A stretch of DNA of 64,000 bases from the NCBI GenBank assembly GCA_000727475.1, contig KL647288.1, positions 1,887,890 through 1,951,889 on the forward strand, read 5' to 3'. Under the pieces are notes generated by a model. The model saw only the letters and a program-made list of their open reading frames with translations. It was not told the DNA's origin and made no database searches. The translations under genes were made by a program, and so were the position numbers. This document shows positions 11,517-22,359 of this stretch, piece by piece; the stretch's first letter is position 1, and each line of letters starts with the position of its first letter. This DNA is from Sarcocystis neurona (lineage: Eukaryota > Apicomplexa > Conoidasida > Eucoccidiorida > Sarcocystidae).

Positions 11517-14500
11517 GTACGGTCTTTTTTAGACTCATATGAGAGACTCATATGTGCGTACACGTACGCGCGTGTGGGCGTATATATATATATATATGTG
11601 TACAAATCTTGGCAACCTAATCGGCATCTTTGTGGAGAAGTGTATGTAGTAGTGGAAAACTCTCAGGCGTATGTGCTGCCCTGCAGGACATTCTTGCGCG
11701 AAACGTGAGCGCGTGTGCGGAGACAAGGGGAAGCGCGCACGCGTGTAGTAGATGCGGCAGACATCTGAAGTCCCGCATATTTCAACAATGGCACAGAAGG
11801 CTGGGATATTTCAGAGGTCGTGTATTGTTTTGTGAGCTGGTTTTTACTCTTTGAGCAAAGAATTGCTTTGAGCACTCAAACCCCTCTTCAGTCATCGTCA
11901 GACCGGGGGCAGCTTCTGCCGGTGTTTGCGGTGTTTCTCTGTGTTTGCGTGAAGCTACCCTAGACAAGTCCACACCTAGTGAAGGATGAAGTGTCTGTAC
12001 ACCTCAACGCTCGTCGCCACCTCTAGTGTGCAGATTTGCAGTGTTTCAGCAGCCGTTTCCATACCTCCGACACAGCAACAATTGTCCATAAACCTTCGCT
12101 AACCTCTGATGCACACAACTTCCAAACGCTTACGCTTGTATCCGTACACAAACATGTGTCGATGCGCGTATACTCGTATACAGAGAATCAGAGTTTATCA
12201 AAGTTTCTCTGGGTCTCTCTCAGCATGTTTGTGTGTATCTATACGTGAACGCTGTTGTTGATGAGACTGAGGCTCAAATGGAGAACCGGTCTTCTTTGTC
12301 TTCGAATGTTACTTCCTGGCTTTCAGATGACCACATCCCACTTATCAAGTCGCTTTTCGAAGTAAGTGCCCCATTCACAAGAGACGCAGGGAGGTAGCAA
12401 CGAAGTAAATTTCATGCCCCGTTAAAGCATATCCGATAATTCCTCTTTGTGGAAAATCAGGGACCGGGGCTCTTGGAGATGTGGGAGTCCTGAGCTTGAG
12501 CATGTAGATCACCGCTATTCACGAGATTAGTCATACAAGAAGGGGACTACGTCTTTCCGGTACATCAGAAGTTGTACCGATCGTGTGACGGTGTGCCAGA
12601 AGGGATGTCGTTAGGTTGACCGAGTGAAGTGATTAGCCGAGATGAACTCACACGGAAGAAGAAGGAGAAGAAACAGAAGAAACCGAGTGTTCCAGCCATT
12701 TGTCTCGACAGGTGAAAACTTCTGCCTTTCTTATATACATACACGCCGAGGACACGCTCCTCTGTCGATCAATGCTCCAATAGATAAGAAACGCGTTTCC
12801 TTTCCTGTGTCACCACCGAGGGAAAAAGTGCCTGCACAGTGTGAAGGTGGCGGAGCAGAAAGATGTCCCCTTCTTCCGTATAATACAAAACAGACGGAGA
12901 GGAGAATCTTCCTGCCGCCTCCAAGGGACCAACACTCGTACGAAGGCAGTACCGGGTACTTGCACATGTCTGCTTTATTCTGTTGTGCTATAGGGACTGC
13001 CGCTGTGCACCAATACATGACACAGAGACGAAAGGTAGCTGCGGCTCAACCAGAGTATGTTGTTGTGTGTAAAAGAGTTTACAGTGAAGCAGAGCACGTG
13101 GCGCTGTGCATGTGATGCGCCTAACACACATCCCCACCCACGTAACTTTAACCCTCTGCATGCGTAAACGTGTCGAAGTGGGGAAGGAGTTTCTTGATTT
13201 TTTCCTCTCTCTTACCAAGAGAGTGAGGTAGATACCTACACACCCCTGGGGGAACGTAAAAATGCGCCTATGTACAGTTATGCTTGTATGTCTTTTTCCT
13301 GTTCCTGAAAGCGTATACACATATGTATAAATATTCGTTTATACACATATGTAAGCGTGTTACATGGTGAGTGTGGAGCTGTGAGGTGAACACCTTATCT
13401 ATATACATATAAAGGGGTATATATATTCGCGCGTAGGTATTCCAGGCGATTGTACACCGCTCCGTGTGGGGGACCAAGGTTGCTGTTACCCCAGCGTTGG
13501 AGGGAAAAAGAAAGAGATTTTGCGAACCCCTGACTTTGCACGCTTTACAGACTCAGTATGTACCTGCGTACGTAGGTGCGCCAGCTTTCGTTTTTTTGTG
13601 CACCAGTACATATGATGTGTATGGGTCTGCATGTATGAGTAGCCGTCTTCGTGAAGATATTAGCGTTGTACGTGTTGGTCGACGCAGGCAAGAGCCGACA
13701 ACGTGGAGCACGTATGAGAAGTGAATTCTGACAGGAAGGCATAGTAATGTAAGCAGGACCGGTATCGACTTTGTTCTGCAGTAGACGTTTGCAGATCTGC
13801 ATTCTATTCACAGCGTCATGATCTTCTGCTAAGGCGTATGTCGTAGAACACTAGCAATCGCAGCCAGAGGGGCCGTACGAACGAAAACGTATAGTCAGAC
13901 GTAACACGTGTATGATGCGTCTGTGCGCTGAAACGCACGCATATCGATACACGTTATACATACAGACTTTCACTGTATGTGCCTTCCTGACACTTACATA
14001 TTCATGTGTGCATGTACGTGTACGTATGTATGTGTACAAACACTTATATGTGGAACTGTATACGTCAGATGTGTTTTGTTCTTTGTGCACTGGTTTAGCG
14101 TCTGTAGAGAGCTTGCGGTGTCTGTACGTCTGTAGAGAGCTTGCGGTGTCTGTACGCCGGTGGTGTCTTTATTGATGCACCGTCCAGCACTGCGCCGCGT
14201 GCAAGTCTCGGCATTTCGCCCGTCCTGAAAGCGCACCGTCGACATTGGCCGTCTGCCTGTACAGGCCTTAACAATAACACATGCATGGAAGACTTCGTTT
14301 GCGTCTCATTCTACTGGACAGATCTATCGATCTTGAGGAATTTCGACAGCACAAAAACAAGAACAGCCACCCACATGCATATATATTCATAAATACATAT
14401 ACATATATACTTATATGTGTGTATATATGTGTGTCCCCCTGTTCCCGATTTGGTGAAGTGATTTCTCGGTTTCGTGTCTCTCTTCATCTGTTTCCCTCCA

Positions 14501-17500
14501 CACAAGCAATGGTGGTGGACGCTGAAAAACGTAGAACGGAGTCATCTTTGTGAGGCCTGTACGTGTATATTTATGCATGTGTGCACAGGGGTCTCAACGT
14601 TTTAGTGTGACTTGACTCTTCTGTGCCGGTCATACACAGAAAATAGTCACCACTGCATACTAGCCGCCTGAAGCTACACAGGCAGGTGCACGAAGGTATA
14701 CGTGTGGAAGGAGACAGCAGACAAGGGATACATAAACGCGAGGTTTGGGCGGTAAGTATCCGATACAGTGAAAGTCGCCTCCTCTGGTGTCCGAGAGTCT
14801 TTTGTTGCTACTTCGGTCTCAGTGGAGGGTGTGGTGACGTAGAGTTATACGACGTGACCGTCTCTCGATTTTGGATAGTTGTGTACACACGTGTCGACGA
14901 GGAAGAGGTATCAGTCACACAAATGGGTCTTTTGGGCGGTAGAACAAGCGTTTTGATGATGTGGTTGCACATGTTCTTGTGCCCAGATTTCGGATTTTAC
15001 TTCAATACTGGTGGCGAAGGAATATCTCACCGTTGTGAAGAAGAAGGCGGATGCATGGGAGGACGTGGAGCGGAAAGTGCGGACGTGTCTTCTCCGGTGT
15101 GTATGCTTCTATTCTTACACCTTCTGGCTGACTTAGCATATCTGTACGGACGGCTTTTGAGTGAATTCTTCTTCTACATAAATAAGTAGGTAGCCCCTAA
15201 CGCGTCAACAGCTTACATAGTTTAATCTGAGTGAAAGGGGACAACAACGGTGTGATCACCTCAGTACCAGTGACCTCCATCAAACACAAAGGAAGTCGTC
15301 GGTCTCCGTTTAGAAAGATGCGTTGAACGATTCGGAGCGAAGTTGCTCTCACTAGGCGCCGAGCTCGAAACAGACAATAGTTTTCTTACGCGAGTCCACT
15401 GCAGAAAATCGTTACACTGGGCAATCCAAGGTCCTGCTATTAATGTACAGTACATATTATCTGCACTCGTGAAGCCGAATATTTCCAACAGCACGAGGTG
15501 AATCTTTGAGAGGATCTCTAAAATTACTCTGTGGAGAGTTGATAAGAGGAAGTCCGCAGAAGAAGATGACGAATAATTTGTCGTAGTGAAGAACGATTCG
15601 TTTCCATTTTTACTGTATTTAACTCTGATCTGGATGCAGTCGTGCGGAGAAGTAGGCGCACGTGCGAGTGGCCTCCTGCGTGACACTACAGACTTGCGGG
15701 ATCACGTACACCGATAACTTCTAAAGAGGCGGTTCACTCATGCAGTGCTGTCACAGGAAACAGCGTCTCTTCAATAACAGGAAGACGCACATATATACAT
15801 ACGTGTGAGTAAACTTGCTCACGTTGAACTGAACATGCAGGATGCAAGGATATAGTCGTGGTTTACATGGAATGAAAGTTTTTTTTAGATAGATGTGTGT
15901 TTCTTCGGTAAATAGAGTTGACTTCATGTGGTACCTATTGTTGCCCTCTACGTGAAGTAAAAAGTCGACTGCTCACAAGTGGATCTGTTAAGTGGACGAA
16001 TAGAAGTGTTCAAAGGCTGGACTCAACGTTAATACTATAAAGTGTCACACTAGAAGAATTGCTGCCTCCTGTCACAGAGTACACAATCGGCTTTTGTCGT
16101 CTCCACCTGCGTCTGGCAATGTTTTCGGGAGAAGAGGTGGTGAGCACTTCTCCGGCGGAAAAAGTTGTTGGCTATCGATACACTTCAGAAGATATTCGTT
16201 GGTGGATATGTTTGCCAGTGAGGCATCACAACGGGCACATAAGTAGATATGTGTATTCTTTAATCTATATAAATGCCCTCACTAGAATGTGCAGACACAC
16301 AGATGATTACGCCTATAAGTGAATAAGCTTGTGTGTATATATGTATATGTATATATGTATAATTGTGTGAGCAAATCGTCCGCACCTGCGTTTCCACAAA
16401 CGTGTACAACATATGCATATATACATATATGTATATATATGTATGCGCATGCTTTCGTCTTTTGGGGTCACTGAAAATGGTGGGGCTTCCTCGTCGAAGC
16501 GCTAGTATAGAATTGCATGTACGTTTTTCTGTTTTTGTACGCAGGCACTTGAAGGCAGGAGATCTCCCGCTTTCTGGCGTATCTTTATCCTCGGATGTAG
16601 GTACACGGGAACGTTCACTCAATGCGCAGCAACAGCAACCCCCTCAGGAAAGGTCGCCCAGAAGTGCTCGAGCAGTTCCTTCTCAAAACGATGATCAGTC
16701 TGTTAGCAAACCTGAAGGAGGCACTGCCGCTAAGCATACAGCTGCCGATGACGCGCCTGGTGATTCTGGTACTAAGGACAACGAAGACGACGAAGAAGTG
16801 GCAGAAGCGATAAAGTCTCTCTTGTATTTGAGGGCGAGGCCGATGCTGCTTGCTGATGGAGGAGATCTAGAAATGATGCGTTTTGACGCGGACACCGGTG
16901 TCGTCTGGGTCTACTTAAAGGGAAGTTGCCAAGGCTGCCCGAGTTCCCTCATCACAGTCAAGAGAGGAATGAAACAAATGCTGCAGTACTATATCCCTGA
17001 GGTAAGTATACTGTGTACAAATCCGTACAGAGGAGAGACGCGTCGAAGAAGAAATGTGGGCGTCTATCTGCGAAGGTCTCAGTTCCCCTGTCACGCCCCT
17101 GAGGGAGTGTTCTACAATGTTTTATCTGAAGGGCGGAGCATGTACGTGGATCTCCACAGGTTTTGGCTCCACACATATATAAATATATATATATACATAC
17201 GTACTTGTATCTTCTAACGTGCACACATACCTTTTTCGAATACAATCCTTACGTGGTAAGGTTGGAACTGTGCCGGACTACGCTGTAAGACGCTGCTGCC
17301 AAGCCTTATGAATCTGTGTTCGCTGCGTAAAGAGGCGTACAATCATACGGTGCAGTGTTTCACTCTTCAGGCCAGCACTCGTCTATGCGCACGCGTAACT
17401 TAGGCGCGTACATGCTTGAAAAGATACACAGGGATACACATGTGTAGTGGTAGAGAGACAGCGATATGCGTGTGGGGATTGGCGTAGATTATACGTACAT

Positions 17501-18433
17501 ACAGATATATCGTAGAGGTCGCAGAAACTGTCTTGGTGATGCTTCTGTCCGATGTTGCACGAGGGTACTTATTTCTACGGTGACAAACGACAAAGCGGCA
17601 GGCTCCACTCGTGTGTGGTGGAGGTATGTTTATGGAAAGAGACATATGTGCCTCCATTTGTGTAAGGTCGAGGTATGTCTATGCAAAGAAACATATACTT
17701 CTTCTACGTTCGTACATACGAGTAGTTTTTCTGACGTGCATTCGTGTGTGTGTGTATATGTGTAAGTGTAAGTGTAAAGAAATGTAAACGTGTGTATGTA
17801 TCCACTTACATTAACAGGTGTGGGGGTTGGAAATATGAACCCGTTTGTATCTATGCGATTGAGCATAACACACGTGTAATACTGAAGGAATGGATTCGCC
17901 TGTGCTTCACATGATCGGCATAGACTGCAATGCAGTTGTGCACATACAAATCTGCAGGTGGATTAGCATGCTTACTCATACATGGGGGCGCGTGAGTAAG
18001 TAAGCTGTGACTGTTCTCACTTATGTGTGTACGTACGCCACGTATATATACATATACATATGTACGTGTGTATGTATTTTTTTTATTTCCTTGGAATGAT
18101 ACTGACAGAATACATTCACGCTGGTGTTCTGGTCCTCCTTCGTGCGTTCTGCTAAGGAGGCAACCTCGTACCCCAGGAAATGTACGCGTGTACAGCCATA
18201 CGGATGACCACGCGATTGGGTGTATACCTACAGAAGTGTGGTAAGGTAGATGTAAAAGCTGCATATGTTTATATGTGATTTACGTGTGCGTGTGTGTATA
18301 ATTGTGTGTGCATGCTAAGAAAATCAGAGAGTGAGAGAAATTGTAAATGTGCCGGGCGGGGTTTTTGCAGGTGGAAGATGTCCGGCAGTGCGACGAAAAC
18401 GGTGATCCATTAGAGGAAGAGGTGGACGACTGA
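10727..18433 (+). CDS. NFU1: NFU1-type mitochondrial Fe-S cluster scaffold (whole gene, one middle exon unplaced)
   Basis: NFU proteins receive a [4Fe-4S] cluster and pass it to client enzymes such as lipoate synthase. Two domains are visible in separate exons: an Nfu N-terminal domain (MTPNPLARKFF, then PLIKSLFE) and a C-terminal NifU domain with the cluster-binding CxxC (GSCQGCPSS). Placed exons are 10727-11516, 12327-12361, 16545-17001 and 18371-18433. Exons 1 and 2 join in phase 1 and the last two in phase 0. The piece between PLIKSLFE and the HLKAGDLPL linker, expected to be about 38 codons, is not placed and must lie in 12362-16544. Having both domains points to the mitochondrial type rather than the single-domain apicoplast type (family knowledge). 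The N-terminal extension (about 229 residues) is long; the human protein has about 60. Confidence 0.85.
12327..12361 (+). CDS. NFU1: NFU gene exon 2 (micro-exon, rest of first Nfu N segment)
   Basis: A 35-nt exon between TGGCTTTCAG and the consensus donor GTAAGTG. Spliced to exon 1 it reads Y-DDHIPLIKSLFE, which aligns with the PLARQLF segment of Nfu N domains at the expected spacing from TPNP (35 residues from KFF to LF, against about 31 in the human protein from memory). It ends in phase 0. Confidence 0.75.
12362..16544 (+). other. NFU intron(s) holding an unplaced exon
   Basis: This 4.2 kb should contain an exon of roughly 115 nt, phase 0 at its start and phase 2 at its end, encoding the rest of the Nfu N domain. 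The candidate that best fits both phases is around 16143-16255: an acceptor after GGAGAAGAG, then a segment with YTSEDIRWWICLPV, and a GT ending in phase 2. It lacks the usual GV...DFxTV pattern. A segment at 14285-14340 reading DFVCVSFYWTDLSILR has the wrong entry phase. A very strong donor (GTAAGTAT) at 14752 ends a short open segment containing HEGIRVEGDSRQGIHKREVW, also unconvincing. The rest is TA/GTAT-rich DNA. Confidence 0.4.
14099..14154. repeat. Perfect 28-bp tandem duplication
   Basis: Two exact adjacent copies, 14099-14126 and 14127-14154, start CGTCTGTAGAGAGC and end TTGCGGTGTCTGTA. They lie inside the NFU intron region. No function is visible. Confidence 0.95.
16545..17001 (+). 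CDS. NFU1: NFU gene penultimate exon: linker and NifU domain
   Basis: The acceptor is TTTTTGTACGCAG; the exon enters with one base of a split codon. It begins HLKAGDLPLSG, matching the FFASGLPL end of the Nfu N domain. A ~60-residue Gln/Ser/Asp linker follows, containing QQQQPPQ and KDNEDDEE. The NifU domain covers EVAEAIKSLLYLRARPML, ADGGDLEMM, VVWVYLKGSCQGCPSS and LITVKRGMKQMLQYYIPE. The two cysteines of CQGC are the expected cluster ligands, placed at the dimer interface in the family. A consensus donor GTAAGTAT follows GAG in phase 0. Reading on past that donor gives unrelated sequence, which supports splicing here. Confidence 0.93.
18371..18433 (+). CDS. NFU1: NFU gene last exon
   Basis: After GTTTTTGCAG the phase-0 frame reads VEDVRQCDENGDPLEEEVDD and stops (TGA 18431-18433). 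This completes the YYIPE|VE(G/D)V junction that is nearly invariant in NifU domains, and ends in the acidic tail typical of mitochondrial NFU proteins. The intron before it is 1,369 bp. Confidence 0.92.
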   Translation: MEDVRQCDENGDPLEEEVDD

Positions 18434-20515
18434 TTGGATGGACTAGATCTTTTCTTTCTCACCCAGACATCTTGATGAGTTCTGTCTGTGTTGCCAAGGC
18501 AGTGAACGTAAGTCTGCCGTGTAGCGTGGATGGAAAGGTAAAGAGAGGAATTGGTGTACAAGGTGATGCCGCGTCTTCCTGGTGTCGTATGCTAGCTGTG
18601 ATGGGGGTGGGGCAGACACGCTTCATCCCAAAAAAGTGGGGAACGTAATGATGCTTAGAAACCCTCACAAAAAGAGTAGACAAGAAACGGTTTCTGGGTG
18701 GTTGAGAGGGAGTCTGGGAAGGTCTGTGTAGTGTTGCTCGCGGTACGTACGAATATGAGGAGAGGCACGCAGTTCCTGTGTAAGGGTTGCGCTAAGTGTG
18801 ACCGACGAAAGCGAAGACGAGGCGTCACTGCGTGTCGAGGAAGTCATCCATGATCGAAGAAAAATGGTGGAAGATTGCTTCTTTCGCGACGGCGTCGGAT
18901 AGCGCTGCTTAGAATGCATTTCAAGAGAAAGGGAAGAAATTTGCGTTAAAGCGAGAACCGCGTGCAGAGCGACACGTTCTCTGATGCATACTGCCTGCGG
19001 AGTGATGCTGACACACGAGTGCTCTTACATCTCTGTCACCTTTCATCATTCATATATATATACATACATATATGCATTCATTTTACTGCTTCTTACACGT
19101 AAAACCGGTGTACGTGTACACCTATATGTAGGTATGTATCGGAGGTGTTTATAGCTGAGTAAAAGCGAAACACGTACATCTGAGCAGTCGTTTCCAGGTG
19201 TGTCTGTCTACGTATACGTACGCACACTTACATATACGTGCGTACTTATAGCGATATATATACATGTGTGTGGGTTTGACAGGGGTTGGCCGCGCTAAAC
19301 TAGGCGAGTTCGCCATACGTCCCCCTCCCTCATTTCCGCTTGCGGACGTCCCGAGCACACGTATTAGCAAGCCGCGAGCTTAACTTCGGGATTGTGTGAG
19401 GCGCGCGTGACCAGAGTCTCCTGTAGCGTAGGGTAAACTCTGTGTTACAACGTGAATTGTTTCGTAGACAGGCACGCGTACGCAGACATAGGGTATGTCG
19501 TAGGCAAGGTGCCGGGACAATGCTGCCTTTCAAAGAAAATCCTGTCTGCATTGATGTCCAGGCTGAACGGATTTGAGTGCAATTGCCAGCTGAAAGGAAT
19601 CTTTCAATAACAACTCTGCTATTACTGCAAAGCGCAGTGGGTAGCCAAATACCCGATAAAATTTCCGCACGCGATCACGTAAACCTGCGTTACCTCATTC
19701 GTCTCGCTTTTCATCGGAAGAGCAGTACAAACGGAGCTAGCTTCCCATCAGAGCCAACAAGACAGTGAAATTGTATGTATCTCCCGTGTTCGCCTACTTG
19801 CAAATGCGCGAACGTTGCCCCTGATACCTCCCACATACGAACAGAATGCCACCAAGTACCTACGGCATAGGTATATCTTAATAAGTAAAAGTCGGGGTCC
19901 GCCTTGTTTGCAAGTGATAAAAGCGCAGCGCGCTGGATCACGCCCCCCACACACGCAAGATAGACACGTCTTTCCTAAAGCAGGACGATGTCAAAATACT
20001 GATGTATACCGTCATTATTATTAGTCTGTGCAAGAAAAAGCAAAAACGTTTCAGCTTTTATTCTTCGTCCGTTGTAGAATAGAGCGCTGCCTACTGATCT
20101 GAAACAGCCAAAGCATTCGCTACTTATCAACCACGCATACGGAGGCAATACGGAGGAAGGTATATTTCTTGTATGAAAAAATTCACTTACATACTCGGTT
20201 ATGCGTGCGTACGATTGTTGGTCAGTTGTAAACTATTTAAAATAGATTCTGCGGTGATCCGACACAAAAAAGGGAGTATGCTGCTTTTTATTGCAGCAGA
20301 GCCTCACGGGTGTGATGCTAGAAACTACGGAACATCAGAGTTCCCCTTCACCTGCCTTTATTCGTAAATGTCCAATCCGTTCAATAGCAAATTTTGCAGT
20401 TGAAAAAGCAGCCGAGTGCGTCAGACCAGAACTCAGAGTCGTCAACATTTCGTAAGTACACGCTAAATGGAGACAGACGCGGATAAAGCAACGCTGAAGC
20501 GTATCAGCTTGGTGC
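18434..20515. other. NFU 3' flank and gene-free DNA
   Basis: The 3' UTR of NFU presumably begins here; no polyadenylation signal can be pointed to with confidence. Ser-rich minus-strand frames at 18.28-18.92 kb cross the NFU end and look like shadows. Nothing else is supported. Confidence 0.45.
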
Positions 20516-20617
20516 TGTGTGTGTGTGTGTGTGTATGTGTGTGTGCGTGTGTGTATGTGAGTGGTGAGCAGCCACATGCGCGAGACAGCACATATATATA
20601 TATATATATATATATAT
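20516..20617. repeat. Adjacent (GT)n and (TA)n microsatellites
   Basis: A GT run with a few A/C interruptions at 20516-20558 is followed at 20592-20617 by an uninterrupted TA run. No gene is supported around it. Confidence 0.95.
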
Positions 20618-21406
20618 GTCCACAGAGACAGAGAGACCTAGAGACATCTGAAGGTACACGTGACTTACTTTCTCTGCAGGCACACACATAGATTGAGGCG
20701 TGTGACGTAATTCAGCAGCAGGCGCCAGTGAGGGGCGGAAGACTTTGGTAATGTGACAGGCGGGGTGTTGCCGAAAAAATTTGTTTTTGATAAGAGTCTC
20801 AGAGGTGTCCATCCCCATGCCTCCACGACGGTAGCAACGTTTGTGAAGGAGGACTCGGTTCAACGAAGCGCCCTCAAGATCTCCTGGCCTCTGGCGCTCT
20901 CTGCAACTATGTGCTCGTATAGATCTCCATTTAAGTATACGGGTGTAGACGTAGATGTAGGCGGCGCTCGTGTACAAACATGCAGCCGTACGTCCTCCAC
21001 AGAACTCTTGAAATGCAGTGCGATTTCCACGTACGTGTAACTATATACAGTCGTCCCTCCACTTCTATACATATATATATTTGTATATATATGTGTACAT
21101 CCAGACGCCTCTGAATGGGCAGAGGTGAGCTGCAGCCGAAAAAAGCATACGCATACAATATAACCTTTATGTGCTTAGACCCGTATGTTACGTTTTAAGA
21201 GATATGCATGTGTATGTAATGGGTGAAGATACAAGTTATTCATATTTAAACAGACACGTGCGAGCCTGTCGGATCCAGATTCAGGCCCTTATGACTATAT
21301 GTTGCCCATGCTGTACCTTTACGCATACTTGTCACATGTATGTGAGTGAAGAAAGATATGCTGTAGCTCTACTTTAGAAGTCTGCAGGTTTGACGGCACC
21401 GATTAG

Positions 21407-22359
21407 ATGACATTAATAAGCACACTTAACAGCTGTGTTAGCACAGGTGGCAGCAGGGTGCTTGTGGCCGCGGCATCAGCACTAGAAGCGGCAACATCAC
21501 CACCAAACGCGGCGGCAGTTCGCCGTTCGTTTACCATCCCCGCCTCTCAACCGACTGTACGCAAACTTTGTTCCTTTTCTAGGGAGTATAATACGCGTGT
21601 CGCACCTTCCTGTGCACTCAAAGACGCAGGCTTTATTTGGGCAGTTTACAACTGCGTGACGAAAACCACCCCGGCTCATTTTTGAGCCTTTAACGAGCCA
21701 GTAGGGAGCAGTTTTGCAACAAGTGCATGCGAAACAGAGAGCAGCAAGAGCGGCAGCTAAAGCAGGGAGGCCAGCAAACTCAGCGGTCGAGGCAACACTG
21801 GCAGCAGCAGTAATAAGAGCAGCATCAATAGCAGCTGCAAGAGAGACTCAAGCAGAAGGAGAGCAGCAACAACACGTGAAGCAGGCGAAAAATCTCAATA
21901 CAGGCAACCACAGACACAGGGGCAGCCCTTGGAGCAAGACCACGGCAAGGGAATACCAGCAACGACAAGGCAGCGTCACCGGCCGCATCTACAGTAGCAG
22001 GAGGGGTGGCTCTACATGGAAGCCAAAAACTGATGCGCCAGTACAACAGCTTCCGAAGCACTAACAGTTACAGCCTGGAGCGGAGTTACAACGATAACAA
22101 TGAAGAGACAGAAGTGCAGGGGCTACCGCGCCATCATAGGCAGCGTACACGTGCACTCAATCGAGTCCTGGGGAATGAAACGTCTCAGCTTCTTCGTGCA
22201 GTTCTGCCTCCTCAGTGTGCTCAGCCTTTGCCTCCCATAACTCGTAATACGACTGGAGTCGCGGAATCTACAAACAACAGCATTACAAACCAAGAAACTT
22301 TACAAACAAGCTGTAACAAAGGCCGACACACGCATGTGTGCGTGTACGCAGATATATAG
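21407..22359 (+). CDS. Possible multi-exon coding region, unidentified
   Basis: Three consecutive plus-strand frames with coding-like content lie here: 21407-21685 (starts with ATG; Ala/Ser-rich, then REYNTRVAPSCALKDAGF), 21714-22064 (CAG/GCA-rich; Gln/Ala/Arg, with QAEGEQQQHVKQAKN) and 22006-22359 (RSTNSYSLERSYNDNNEETE and Asn/Thr-rich tail). The island is compositionally distinct from the TA/GTAT DNA on both sides. No domain is recognised and no donor/acceptor set joins the frames convincingly. It may equally be an old triplet-repeat island. Confidence 0.25.

Noticed and set aside
14285..14340. DFVCVSFYWTDLSILR as the missing NFU exon
   Set aside because: The entry phase from its acceptor does not fit exon 2, the conserved GV segment is absent upstream, and no donor follows before a stop.
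14691..14751. Short open segment before the strong GTAAGTAT donor as an NFU exon
   Set aside because: The donor is convincing, but the sequence lacks the hydrophobic DFxTV pattern, and the exit phase (0) would need yet another exon. Left unassigned.
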